Assembly: GCA_943788935.1 (NCBI GenBank)
Contig: CALSSE010000015.1
Span: 333,773 to 397,772 of the forward strand
Source of the DNA: an uncultured bacterium
Lineage (GTDB): Bacteria; Myxococcota_A; Bradymonadia; UBA7976; VGTA01
Direction of reading: 5' to 3'
Length of the DNA: 64,000 nt
Below the pieces are notes generated by a model, which ran no database searches, was not told the origin of the DNA, and saw only the letters and a program-made list of their open reading frames with translations. The translations under genes and the position numbers were made by a program. The first letter of the stretch is position 1. Each line of letters opens with the position of its first letter. Shown piece after piece: positions 53,599 to 61,852 of the stretch.

Positions 53599-54447
53599 AT
53601 GACAGATACTGGTCACTCTTCTCCAAGCCCTATTAAGACGGGTCACGATGCCCACCAAGGAGCGGTGGAGCTTAAACATTGGCGTCCCGACCCCGATTGG
53701 TACTCACCAATTATTTGTGAGACAACGGCCCGTCTCTCTAAGCTCGTTTTGGGCAAACTCAATAACCTCTCTTTTGAAGGAATCGAACGGTGGAATCAGC
53801 TCTTTAGCGAAGAGACGATCGCCCAGAGAAAGACAGATCAAAGAGGATTACTCTCCTTCAGTAACCATGTCTCACTCTTTGATGACCCACTGCTGCTCGC
53901 CAATCTAGGTGAGACTAGGTTTGAACGGGCCCGCTGGATCGCCGCTGACCATCTTAATTTTTTTGGGAGCCGCTTAAAGGGGATCATTTTCAGTAGCGGT
54001 AAGTGTGTCCCTATTATAAGAGGTGCGGGGCTTCAACAGCCTGGCTTTGACTATCTCATCCAACGTTTAAGACTCGGTGAGTGGGTACATATCTTTCCAG
54101 AGGGAGGTCGCAGTCGAGAAGTAGACCATTGTTTACAGCTCCCCCTCAAAGTTGGGATAGGTAAGCTCATCTGTGAAGCGAAGCCCATCTTAATGCCCTT
54201 TTATCACTATGGGATGCAAGATGTCTTGCCAATTGGGAAGAGGCTACCAAGACTTAACCAACGAGTGAGGGTTCATTTTGGTGAAGCGACAGTGGTCAGA
54301 GATGAGTGGTGGGCACACTTGCTCGGTCAAGCGACAGATCAATCAGTGTTGCATCCTAAAGAGCTGTGGACACTCGCCACACAATGGGCGAGAGATGAGC
54401 TCCTCAAAATAGAGCGACGCGTCCATCCGAAGTATGCAGACAGATAA
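53599..54447 (+). CDS. PlsC/tafazzin-like lysophospholipid acyltransferase
   Basis: 282 residues. Acyltransferase motifs: S-N-H-V-S-L-F-D-D (H-x4-D, His90 and Asp95), G-K-C-V-P-I-I-R-G near 135-142 and the substrate-binding F-P-E-G-G-R-S-R (about 166-173). These are the four-block PlsC/LPLAT family features, which transfer an acyl group to lysophosphatidate or remodel phospholipid (tafazzin). No transmembrane helix is obvious, so it is probably peripheral on the inner membrane. It is single, between the Cys-rich lipoprotein and the receptor operon. Confidence 0.88.
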   Translation: MTDTGHSSPSPIKTGHDAHQGAVELKHWRPDPDWYSPIICETTARLSKLVLGKLNNLSFEGIERWNQLFSEETIAQRKTDQRGLLSFSNHVSLFDDPLLLANLGETRFERARWIAADHLNFFGSRLKGIIFSSGKCVPIIRGAGLQQPGFDYLIQRLRLGEWVHIFPEGGRSREVDHCLQLPLKVGIGKLICEAKPILMPFYHYGMQDVLPIGKRLPRLNQRVRVHFGEATVVRDEWWAHLLGQATDQSVLHPKELWTLATQWARDELLKIERRVHPKYADR

Positions 54448-54566
54448 AATGTACATTAGAATGAGCTAAAGGTGATCGTCAATTAAGGCGCTTACACTAC
54501 CCATCGTTAATGGTCAGCCGAGGCTCATAATCAGCATCATACCGACGTCCTAAAAAAAATATTGTA

Positions 54567-54611
54567 TTTGCAAGTTGTTTGCGTTAATCGATATGCAAGT
54601 TACTTGCATTA
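54567..54611 (+). promoter_or_regulatory. two operator-like palindromes upstream of the TonB receptor operon
   Basis: Two copies of TGCAAGTT-x2-TTGC-x-TTAAT lie 25 bases apart. The second (54593-54609) is a perfect 17-base palindrome ATGCAAGT-T-ACTTGCAT; the first (from 54567) has the same left arm and a decayed right arm. A dimeric repressor of the Fur/Zur size class would fit. -35-like TTGCAA (54568) falls in the first copy and -10-like sequence in the second. Confidence 0.6.
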
Positions 54612-54646
54612 ATACGATGTTTTTTTCTATTCCAAACAGGGCAGAT

Positions 54647-57283
54647 GTGAAGCGCTTTATATTCAGAGCTGAAGTATCCTTAACATTGATAATGATATAC
54701 TTGAGTATATTCAATGTGACACTCTGTTGTGCTAACCCTGCCTCGCCGAATGACTATACTTCGAAGTCTCACAAAGTAGAGCCTCAATCGCCTCACAAGG
54801 CAGAGTCTCAATCGCCTCACAAGGCAGAGTCTCAACAAGTCACCCCTCCTCGTCTCGTCACATCGATAGAAGCGGTTTATCCCCCTCAAGCATTAGATGA
54901 TCGTGTGCGAGCTCGAGTTGAGCTAGCGCTGACCGTACTCACTGATGGAGCGGTAGGTCCTGTCTCAGTGGTCCTCTCTGGAGGTCAATCATTTGATGAA
55001 TCTTCTATTAAAGCAGTGAAGCAGTGGCGCTTTGAGCCAGCGCGCCAAGGGGGCCAAGCTATAGAGAGTCGGATTCGAGTTCCCTTTGATTTTACACCTC
55101 CCCCCCTTCAGCTTCACGCTCATACAGCGGCCACCACCCAGCAGGCCCCTAAAGAGACAGCGCTAGATCCCGAACCTTCTGATAATGACGAAGCGGTGAT
55201 CGACGTCATCGTTAGAGGTGATCGAGATCAGAGATCAGAGCGACGGAGCGTGAGTGATTTTAAGATTGAGAGAGATATACTCGCTGCTGCTCCCCGACAA
55301 GAAGGGGCTGAAGTTCTACGTTCCACGCCAGGTCTATATATTGGTAGAGGAGAGGGTCCTGCGGTCGCTCATAGCTACATGCTCCGTGGCTTTGATGCTG
55401 ATCATGGGCAGGATATTGAGTTTCATGTGGGCGGACTACCCATTAACATGCCCTCTCATATTCATGGCCAAGGGTATTCTGATCTCGGCTTCCTCATTGG
55501 GGATGTCGTTCAAGAGCTACAGGTCACCGAGGGGGTGTATGACCCTCGACAAGGTGATTTCGCTGTCGCAGGCTCCATCGATCTATCATTGGGGGTAAAA
55601 GAGGCGGAGCGGGGGGTAAGTATGAGGTCGAGTTATGGCGCCTGGAACACCTCGAAACATCAGCTTTTGTGGGCCCCTACAGGAGGATCTGAAGAGAGTT
55701 TTGGAGCGGTACAGCTCTATCAGACCGCAGGGTTTGGTGAAAACAGGGCAGGGCAGAGTGGGAGTGGCCTCTTTCAGCACCGCTTTGGTGAGGGGGCTCT
55801 TACTTTTAGAGCATTGGGGATCGCTCATGCTGCCCGTTCTGATCTAGCAGGAGTCGTCAGACGAGATGACATTAGGTCTGGTGAAGTATGCTTTCTATGC
55901 GTTTATCCCTATCCAACTGCTAAGTCTCAAAACGCGCTCGCCAACCGATTTATTGCTGGGCTCTTTGCTGATTATTACAGCGCTGATGGAGCGAGTGGGA
56001 CTCTGGGCTTTTGGCTCGGCTATGACCTCTTTCGTGCCCAAAGTAATTTTACCGGCTTCACACAGATCTCTCAGTCATTGGAGCGTGAGGGAGGGCGTGG
56101 TGACCTCATAGAACAGCAGAACCGCACTCGCTCAATGGGACTCATGAGTCGTTATCGAACCGCGCCTTTTAGACCTCGCAGCTGGGCCCATGGAACAATA
56201 GAGGTCGGGGCTGATCTTCGAATCGACAACGTTGATCAGCAGCAGAACCTCCTTGACGCTTCAGTACGTAATCAAACTTGGGATCAGCTAGTAGATGCGA
56301 GTATCTCCTCTATGGACCTTGGGGTTTGGGGTGACTTAGATTGGCGCTTCGCTGAGCGTCTTACTTTGAGAGGAGGAGCTCGTGCTGATCTCCTCTCTTA
56401 TGAGATCAATGATCGTATGTCGAATTTTGCTCCCTTAACAAGACCACAGGATAGCTTTATCTCAGGGTACAGACGCAGCGCTCTTGGGATCGCTGCCGGA
56501 CCTCGAATGAGCGCCGAGCTAAAGCTGGTAGAATGGATGTCAATCCTCGCCGCCTATGGACAGGGCTATCGCTCACCACAAGCACGTCAGCTTGAAGATG
56601 GTGAAGAAGCCCCATTCTCGATTGTGAAGTCTGCAGACCTAGGAGCCCGCTTTGATCTTGGCGCCCCCTTACAGGTGTCGGTCGGGGGGTTTTATACTCG
56701 CCTCTCCGATGACATCGCTTTTGAGGCAGATGAGGGTCGACTAGAGAGGATTGGTGCTACCGAGAGATTGGGTGGGACATTCCATGCGGTGACCCGACCT
56801 CTTCCTTGGCTAGTGAGCGCTATCTCGTTGACCTATATCAAAGCCTCGCTCCTCGAGCCCCCGCCAGCGACCGCTGAAGAACCACAACCTCCTTTTGTTA
56901 AAGGACAGAGTCTACCATTTATTCCACCTCTAGTGGTTCGCGTAGACTTAGGACTGGAGCAGGCGATTATTAATCATTTGGGCGCTTATCCACTGAACGC
57001 TCAGCTCGGACTAGGCTTTTCGTACTTATCATCTAGACCAATGCCTTTCAGTGTCTTCAGTGAACCGGTGGCGCTCCTTGATGTGTCAGCAGGCCTATCA
57101 TGGGGTGCTTTGGAGCTCAGCTTTGAGCTCTATAACGCGCTAAATGGTCAGTATGCTGCGGTTGAGTATGCCTTTGCATCAGATTGGAGCCCTAATGATG
57201 GGGTTCGAACCCGCCTCCCTTCACGTCATATCTCTGCGGGCGCTCCTCTCTCTTGGATGCTGTCTTTAGGAGTTAAGTTATGA
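54647..57283 (+). CDS. TonB-dependent receptor with fused N-terminal TonB C-terminal domain
   Basis: 878 residues from a GTG at 54647 with AGGG upstream; this gives a signal peptide VKRFIFRAEV ... L-C-C-A. An ATG at 54617 is possible. Repeats PHKAESQS lead to a TonB-C-like domain (about residues 45-125: Y-P-P-Q-A-L-D-D-R-V-R-A-R-V-E-L ... V-K-Q-W-R-F-E-P-A). The plug domain follows (A-E-V-L-R-S-T-P-G-L-Y-I ... M-L-R-G-F-D-A-D-H-G-Q-D-I) with a His-containing H-I-H-G-Q-G-Y-S-D-L-G, then a 22-strand-type barrel ending L-S-L-G-V-K-L. It imports a ligand across the outer membrane, here probably a metal or metallophore. Its stop overlaps the next lipoprotein start. Confidence 0.9.
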   Translation: MKRFIFRAEVSLTLIMIYLSIFNVTLCCANPASPNDYTSKSHKVEPQSPHKAESQSPHKAESQQVTPPRLVTSIEAVYPPQALDDRVRARVELALTVLTDGAVGPVSVVLSGGQSFDESSIKAVKQWRFEPARQGGQAIESRIRVPFDFTPPPLQLHAHTAATTQQAPKETALDPEPSDNDEAVIDVIVRGDRDQRSERRSVSDFKIERDILAAAPRQEGAEVLRSTPGLYIGRGEGPAVAHSYMLRGFDADHGQDIEFHVGGLPINMPSHIHGQGYSDLGFLIGDVVQELQVTEGVYDPRQGDFAVAGSIDLSLGVKEAERGVSMRSSYGAWNTSKHQLLWAPTGGSEESFGAVQLYQTAGFGENRAGQSGSGLFQHRFGEGALTFRALGIAHAARSDLAGVVRRDDIRSGEVCFLCVYPYPTAKSQNALANRFIAGLFADYYSADGASGTLGFWLGYDLFRAQSNFTGFTQISQSLEREGGRGDLIEQQNRTRSMGLMSRYRTAPFRPRSWAHGTIEVGADLRIDNVDQQQNLLDASVRNQTWDQLVDASISSMDLGVWGDLDWRFAERLTLRGGARADLLSYEINDRMSNFAPLTRPQDSFISGYRRSALGIAAGPRMSAELKLVEWMSILAAYGQGYRSPQARQLEDGEEAPFSIVKSADLGARFDLGAPLQVSVGGFYTRLSDDIAFEADEGRLERIGATERLGGTFHAVTRPLPWLVSAISLTYIKASLLEPPPATAEEPQPPFVKGQSLPFIPPLVVRVDLGLEQAIINHLGAYPLNAQLGLGFSYLSSRPMPFSVFSEPVALLDVSAGLSWGALELSFELYNALNGQYAAVEYAFASDWSPNDGVRTRLPSRHISAGAPLSWMLSLGVKL

Positions 57284-58182
57284 GCCCTAGCAAAGGTCAT
57301 TATACAACTCTGATACGGTCGACTAAGCGATCGACTATACTGTTGGCTTTAGCGTTGTTGAGCTGCGTCGATACTCATGTCGATCAAGTGAATATTCCGC
57401 TTTATTTGAGCGGAACAGAGCTCTCTGCCCCGATCAGCGCGGTCGGTGAGGTCATGATCAAGGTCGATCGCGCTGATCTCGCCTTTGGGCCACTCTACCT
57501 CTGCGCTGGAGTAACCGCCGGTGATCTCTGCCAAGTGGCTCGACTCGAGTGGCTTGACAGTGCCGTGGTGAATACGATCCGTGGTGACTCCGTCCAAGTC
57601 GGTGAACTCTCGGGTCTTACCGGAGTGGTTCTCTCTTGGATGTATGATTTAGGGATTAGCTCACAACTCACGAATGACCGGCCATTTATTCTCAAGGCCG
57701 CTGAGCAGTTGGAGGGCCACTCATTTGCTTTAGAGGGGGAAGCGACGATCAGCGGTATAGAGGTCCCTTTCACTGCATGGATCGTAGCACAACAGAGTGA
57801 TGACACCGAACTTGGTGTCCCTATTATTCGTAAAAGTATTTCAGAGCTCTTCTCTCATGAAGTCACGGTTCGAGACTCCTCACTCTCTATAAACTTTGAT
57901 CCAAAGCCTTGGATCGAGGGCCTCGACTTAAGGCGCTACGTGACTTTTGATTCATGCACCATTGATGGGCCGGCTCAAGTATGTGAGGGGTCGATCGAGA
58001 GTCGCTGTGATGGTGAGGTCGTGACCTCTAGTCGAGACTGTGCTGAGCTTGGTCAAGTCTGTCTCTCAGAGCTTGGCTGTCAAGACCGACTGATCATCGA
58101 GGAGGGCAGTGAAGCCTACCGAAGTCTACGAAACGCCATGATAGTGGGGACTAGACCTCTCTTCACTTGGAATCAGAATTAA
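57280..58182 (+). CDS. lipoprotein of the receptor operon
   Basis: 300 residues with lipobox A-L-L-S-C (about residue 29). The middle is beta-rich (V-G-E-V-M-I-K-V-D-R-A-D-L-A-F-G-P-L-Y-L-C-A-G). A Cys-rich end module reads C-T-I-D-G-P-A-Q-V-C ... C-D-G ... C-A-E-L-G-Q-V-C-L-S-E-L-G-C, similar to small Cys modules in other lipoproteins of this window. ATGA overlap couples it to the receptor. No known family. It may be the surface-exposed partner that captures the receptor's substrate. Confidence 0.75.
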   Translation: MSPSKGHYTTLIRSTKRSTILLALALLSCVDTHVDQVNIPLYLSGTELSAPISAVGEVMIKVDRADLAFGPLYLCAGVTAGDLCQVARLEWLDSAVVNTIRGDSVQVGELSGLTGVVLSWMYDLGISSQLTNDRPFILKAAEQLEGHSFALEGEATISGIEVPFTAWIVAQQSDDTELGVPIIRKSISELFSHEVTVRDSSLSINFDPKPWIEGLDLRRYVTFDSCTIDGPAQVCEGSIESRCDGEVVTSSRDCAELGQVCLSELGCQDRLIIEEGSEAYRSLRNAMIVGTRPLFTWNQN

Positions 58183-58250
58183 GCACTTACAACCCAAAAG
58201 TCATAACCATTTTTCTTATCTCTAACCGGTTACATAATAGGCTAATTAAT

Positions 58251-59417
58251 ATGGTAAATAAATCCCTTCCTATCAACCCGGATACAGCTCTCGCGTCCAC
58301 ATCTCATCACTCTTCACCCCGTCTCTCATTTCACACTACCATCTTTCTCTCATTGGGTCTGTGTCTCTCACTTGGTCTCTTTTCTGCGTGTAACGAAGAT
58401 GAGAGCGCAGGAGAGGGCTCTCTCACCGTTTTGTTCGAAACTGAAGACTTGGTCACTGAGGGTCTTGAACCAGGTGACAGCATCGAGAATATCGGTGACG
58501 GTTGGGGAGTGAGCTTTGACAAATATATAGTCACTATCGGGAAACTTGATCTCCACCTCTCTACCGATGAGAGTGTTGAAGTGGAAGGTGATGAGGCTTA
58601 TGTCATCGACATGACTGAGCTCCCTGAGGGAGGTCTTGAGCTGTGGAGCTTTGATCAGCTTCGCGAGGGCCGATGGGAATTCAATTACGCGACACCTGGT
58701 GCCGGAGATGGCTCGACTCGACATGAGACTGTGAGCGAGGCTGACTACGATGAGATGGTGACTAATGATTGGACCTATCTCATCGATGGTGAATTGAGTA
58801 AGGTTGACGGCCAATCTTGCCCTCCTGTCGATTTGGTCACCTTAGCGGACCAAGTCCCTAACGGTAGAACCTCTGGCGACAACCTCTGCTATGATGTATC
58901 CGAAGTTCGCTTCTCTTTCGGCGCTACCGCTGAGACCAGCTTTGGTCCATGCGAAATCGATGGAGTACCGGGCTTTGCAGTCTCAGCGGGAAGTTCGCAG
59001 ACTGTCGCCGCCACCATCCACGGAGATCACCTCTTCTTTAATGGTTTCCCTGAGGGAGATGAGGGGGGAGTGAAGAGACTCGCCCAATGGGTCGCTGACT
59101 GTGACCTTAACCTTGACGGTGTTGTCACTAAAGCAGAGCTAGAGACGATCTCACCTTCACAGCTCCCCGAGATTGATGAGCGTTATCAGCTCGGCGGATC
59201 ACCGATTACCCCATTAGAGAATATGTATCAGTACATAATCGCCCAGCTCAAGACTCAGGGTCACTACCAAGGTGAGGGAGAGTGTCCATATGATGGAATC
59301 GCCCACGTACATCATGATGACCATGATGACCATGACGACCATGATGACCATGGTGACGATGACGAGCATGATGACCATGAAGATCACGAAGGTCACGAAG
59401 ATCACGAGGGAGAATAA
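58251..59417 (+). CDS. lipoprotein with EF-hand and His/Asp-rich C-terminal tail
   Basis: 388 residues from the ATG at 58251; the frame is open to 58167 but the signal is only proper from here. Lipobox L-F-S-A-C. A beta-rich body, then one EF-hand loop D-L-N-L-D-G-V-V-T-K-A-E (about residue 300), and a C-terminal tail of about 36 residues made of His, Asp, Glu and Gly (V-H-H-D-D-H-D-D-H pattern), which should bind zinc or another soft divalent metal. It sits 68 bases past the previous lipoprotein, in the receptor operon. Together with the operator palindromes it points to metal capture. Confidence 0.8.
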   Translation: MVNKSLPINPDTALASTSHHSSPRLSFHTTIFLSLGLCLSLGLFSACNEDESAGEGSLTVLFETEDLVTEGLEPGDSIENIGDGWGVSFDKYIVTIGKLDLHLSTDESVEVEGDEAYVIDMTELPEGGLELWSFDQLREGRWEFNYATPGAGDGSTRHETVSEADYDEMVTNDWTYLIDGELSKVDGQSCPPVDLVTLADQVPNGRTSGDNLCYDVSEVRFSFGATAETSFGPCEIDGVPGFAVSAGSSQTVAATIHGDHLFFNGFPEGDEGGVKRLAQWVADCDLNLDGVVTKAELETISPSQLPEIDERYQLGGSPITPLENMYQYIIAQLKTQGHYQGEGECPYDGIAHVHHDDHDDHDDHDDHGDDDEHDDHEDHEGHEDHEGE

Positions 59418-59528
59418 GAGTCTCGCTGTGATCTTCACAACTCTAGCTGAGGATCATCGCTGCATCTTCTTATTTCATTGATGAGTGAGCCCTATCCTCA
59501 ATAGGATGATCAGACCGAAGAGTCTTCC

Positions 59529-59690
59529 TTATTCATCGTCCATAAGAGGAAGGCTGATCTCTTTGAGCGCTCGTAAATAGATACCGACCTCGGCGATATA
59601 ACCTGGCCAAGGGCGGAGTGGAGTAGGAGAGGTTCTACCCATGTCAAACTCTTGACCGAGACCGAATCTATCTTCGTCACTATCGCTCAT
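59529..59690 (-). CDS. small protein, 53 residues, coupled to the membrane protein gene
   Basis: Starts MSDSDEDRFGLGQEF, ends L-P-L-M-D-D-E. Its ATG overlaps the stop of the membrane-protein gene (ATGA), and the frame is intact to a TAA. Acidic ends, a Pro-rich middle and a short helix (EVGIYLRALKEI). No signal peptide. No homology recognised. Tight coupling is the main argument that it is real. Confidence 0.5.
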   Translation of the reverse strand: MSDSDEDRFGLGQEFDMGRTSPTPLRPWPGYIAEVGIYLRALKEISLPLMDDE

Positions 59691-60331
59691 TCCACGGATT
59701 CCGTTGGCTCTGTCTCTAACACCTCAAGTAGACCCATAAAACCTAAAGTAAGCAGGGCATACGTGAGGGGGGTCTCTACGGTAAACCCCTCACGATACCC
59801 ATAATTGCCTGACCCAACAGCCCAGGTCTCTATGAACCAGTCAGCGACCGCGGCGAGTGAAGCGATGATGACGCTTAAGGCTTGCCTCTCCTCTGTCTTG
59901 AGCTTACTGAAGCCCCAAAAACCAAAAGGGATCGTGAACACGATCATCCTCAATGGTTGGTCTCCAATATATGAGAGTCCACAGATCAAAAGAGCGAGCG
60001 TGGTGATGGTGAGCAAACAGAGGTCGAGTGAGAGCTGCCTCTGGGATCGCTTAATCCACAAGTAAAGCCCACCTAACCAGACCCCGCTCGACGAGAATAA
60101 AATAGGTAGTTCGATGGGCACAGTCTTAAACACGAACAAGTGGGAGACATGATAAGTCCACGCTTCTGTATGAGTCCCGATGAGCTCAATGATCAAGTCG
60201 GCGATACATACAATTAGGCCGGCCTTGAGCATCACTTTAGTCGCCTTTATGTCTTTTTGATAAACAGAGCGAACAATGAATAGAAGCGCTCCGAGTGAGG
60301 CGACACAGGTAGGGGGCAAGAGTTCATGCAT
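59687..60331 (-). CDS. six- or seven-helix membrane protein of unknown function
   Basis: 214 residues, mostly membrane helices (LGALLFIVRSVY; MLKAGLIVCIADLIIELIG; LPILFSSSGVWLGGLYLWI; LCLLTITTLALLICGLSYIG; MIVFTIPFGFWGFSKL; YALLTLGFMGLLEVL). Polar residues inside helices (E, H, D) suggest a ligand or cofactor site. It faintly recalls integral carotenoid-pathway or DUF-type membrane proteins, not enough to name. Divergent from the Cys-rich lipoprotein at 60480; coupled to the 53-residue protein. Confidence 0.65.
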   Translation of the reverse strand: MHELLPPTCVASLGALLFIVRSVYQKDIKATKVMLKAGLIVCIADLIIELIGTHTEAWTYHVSHLFVFKTVPIELPILFSSSGVWLGGLYLWIKRSQRQLSLDLCLLTITTLALLICGLSYIGDQPLRMIVFTIPFGFWGFSKLKTEERQALSVIIASLAAVADWFIETWAVGSGNYGYREGFTVETPLTYALLTLGFMGLLEVLETEPTESVE

Positions 60332-60479
60332 GGTTTATCTTTTTTATGTTTAAGAATATTTTTATATGATGCCTAATGTATCGCTCTTAAACAGTTTTTA
60401 AAGCGTTATTATTTTTGGGGGGTTATTAAGAGTCTTGTATGTATACTTGGGTAACTGCCTAAAGCGAAGAGGTATTCTC

Positions 60480-61787
60480 ATGTTCAAGCTAAGTGACATA
60501 CAGTTGCGAGATCTCTTTATCCTGCTCTTCATCAGTTTTTTCGGTCTTGAGTTTGGTGGGTGCACAGAAGAAAATAGAACAGTTAAACAAGTGCGTAAAA
60601 CCTCGCTGATGACCACTGCCTCGAAACTGATGACCACTGCCTCGAAACTATCGACCACGGCAGTTCAGAAGAGCTGTGAGCCTCGCTGCGAAGGCTCTTG
60701 GATCATTGATTCACAATGTAATCGAGGAGATTGCTCTGTCTTTGGGACGACCTGTATCACTGACCCGGCACCTCGCTGTGGTACCCTTGAATGTCCGAGA
60801 GATGGAGAGGCGACGGTCTGTTTAGATGATCATTTAATCCTTAGTTGTCGAGATGGATTATTAACAGGTGTCCCAGGGGACTGCTCAGCCTATGGTGCGT
60901 GGTGCTCCACTGCAGGGGTCAGCGAGACAGAGGCTCGCTGCGTCTCTGCGCTCTGTTTCGAGCGAGACGAGGTGCCTTATGATCATGAGGTCTGCTCAAT
61001 CAATCAAGGCTTTAAGCTCTCTTGTTACTCTGATGGAGGTATAGAGGAGCGCCCTTGTCCTCAGGGAGAGATCTGTAGTGTTCAGGGAGGTACGGCTCAT
61101 TGTCGGTCTCCTTTAGAAGGTTGTAATGGCCCCTCAGATACTGAAGACTTGGTCGATCATAACCTCTGTTTAGGGGGAGGAGTGGGGAGGTGTTATAACG
61201 GGAATATCATCAGTGAGCTGCGCTGTGACTTGGGAGAAGTGTGCTATGATGAGAGCGGCCCTGTTCGCTGTTTAGAGAGCACCTGTCTTGATGGGAGTGG
61301 AGCATTGATCGAGGGGGAAGTCTGTCGAGATGAGAGAGAGTTAATTGAGTGCGACGACGAAGGGGTAGTCATTAACAGCTTGATCTGTGCCGATGGAGAG
61401 CGCTGTTCAGACGTACAAGGTCGGGCTCGATGTGTATTCGAAGGGCTGGAAGAGATGAGCGGCGGAGAGATGAGCGGCGGAGAGATGAGCGGTGGAGAGA
61501 TGAGCGGCGGAGAGATGAGCGGCGGAGAGATGAGCGGTGGAGAGATGAGCGGCGGAGAGATGAGCGGCGGAGAGATGAGCGAAGAGGAGGAGGGGAGGCT
61601 GTCTCCTGAGATGACATATCAAATGGAAGAAGATGATGAAGTACTGAATATCTCCTACAGCTGTCATCAGCTGATCCCACCGAATCGACATCTGACCTCC
61701 TTGCTAATGCTATTAAGCGCTCTGATTCTGAGGCTTAGATTTTCAAGATCAATTAGATGGTATATTGAGCTATGCTCTAATAAATAG
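60480..61787 (+). CDS. Cys-rich lipoprotein with EMSGG repeats and a C-terminal sorting-like tail
   Basis: 435 residues from the ATG at 60480 (GAAGAGG eight bases upstream). Lipobox F-G-G-C near residue 28. A 21-bp duplicated T-T-A-S-K-L-M stretch follows, then about ten small Cys modules (pattern C-x-D-G ... C ... C-S-x-x-G-x-x-x-C). Then come eight Glu-Met-Ser-Gly-Gly repeats and a C-terminus with a Cys, a hydrophobic helix (LTSLLMLLSALILRL) and Arg-rich end (R-F-S-R-S-I-R). This last layout resembles MYXO-CTERM-type sorting tails, but without the usual Cys-Gly-Cys. If the tail is real, the protein has membrane anchors at both ends. Confidence 0.7.
   Translation: MFKLSDIQLRDLFILLFISFFGLEFGGCTEENRTVKQVRKTSLMTTASKLMTTASKLSTTAVQKSCEPRCEGSWIIDSQCNRGDCSVFGTTCITDPAPRCGTLECPRDGEATVCLDDHLILSCRDGLLTGVPGDCSAYGAWCSTAGVSETEARCVSALCFERDEVPYDHEVCSINQGFKLSCYSDGGIEERPCPQGEICSVQGGTAHCRSPLEGCNGPSDTEDLVDHNLCLGGGVGRCYNGNIISELRCDLGEVCYDESGPVRCLESTCLDGSGALIEGEVCRDERELIECDDEGVVINSLICADGERCSDVQGRARCVFEGLEEMSGGEMSGGEMSGGEMSGGEMSGGEMSGGEMSGGEMSGGEMSEEEEGRLSPEMTYQMEEDDEVLNISYSCHQLIPPNRHLTSLLMLLSALILRLRFSRSIRWYIELCSNK
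61452..61580 (+). repeat. 15-bp coding tandem repeat, 8 copies (EMSGG)
   Basis: Eight units GAGATGAGCGGCGGA (two with GGT) plus a partial unit encode a Met/Gly/Ser stalk before the C-terminal anchor. Confidence 0.95.
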
Positions 61788-61852
61788 TGTTTACCCATCG
61801 TCCGCCTTATATTATGTGAAGTACCCACCCCTAGCGTGAAGGTCTTTAGAGT

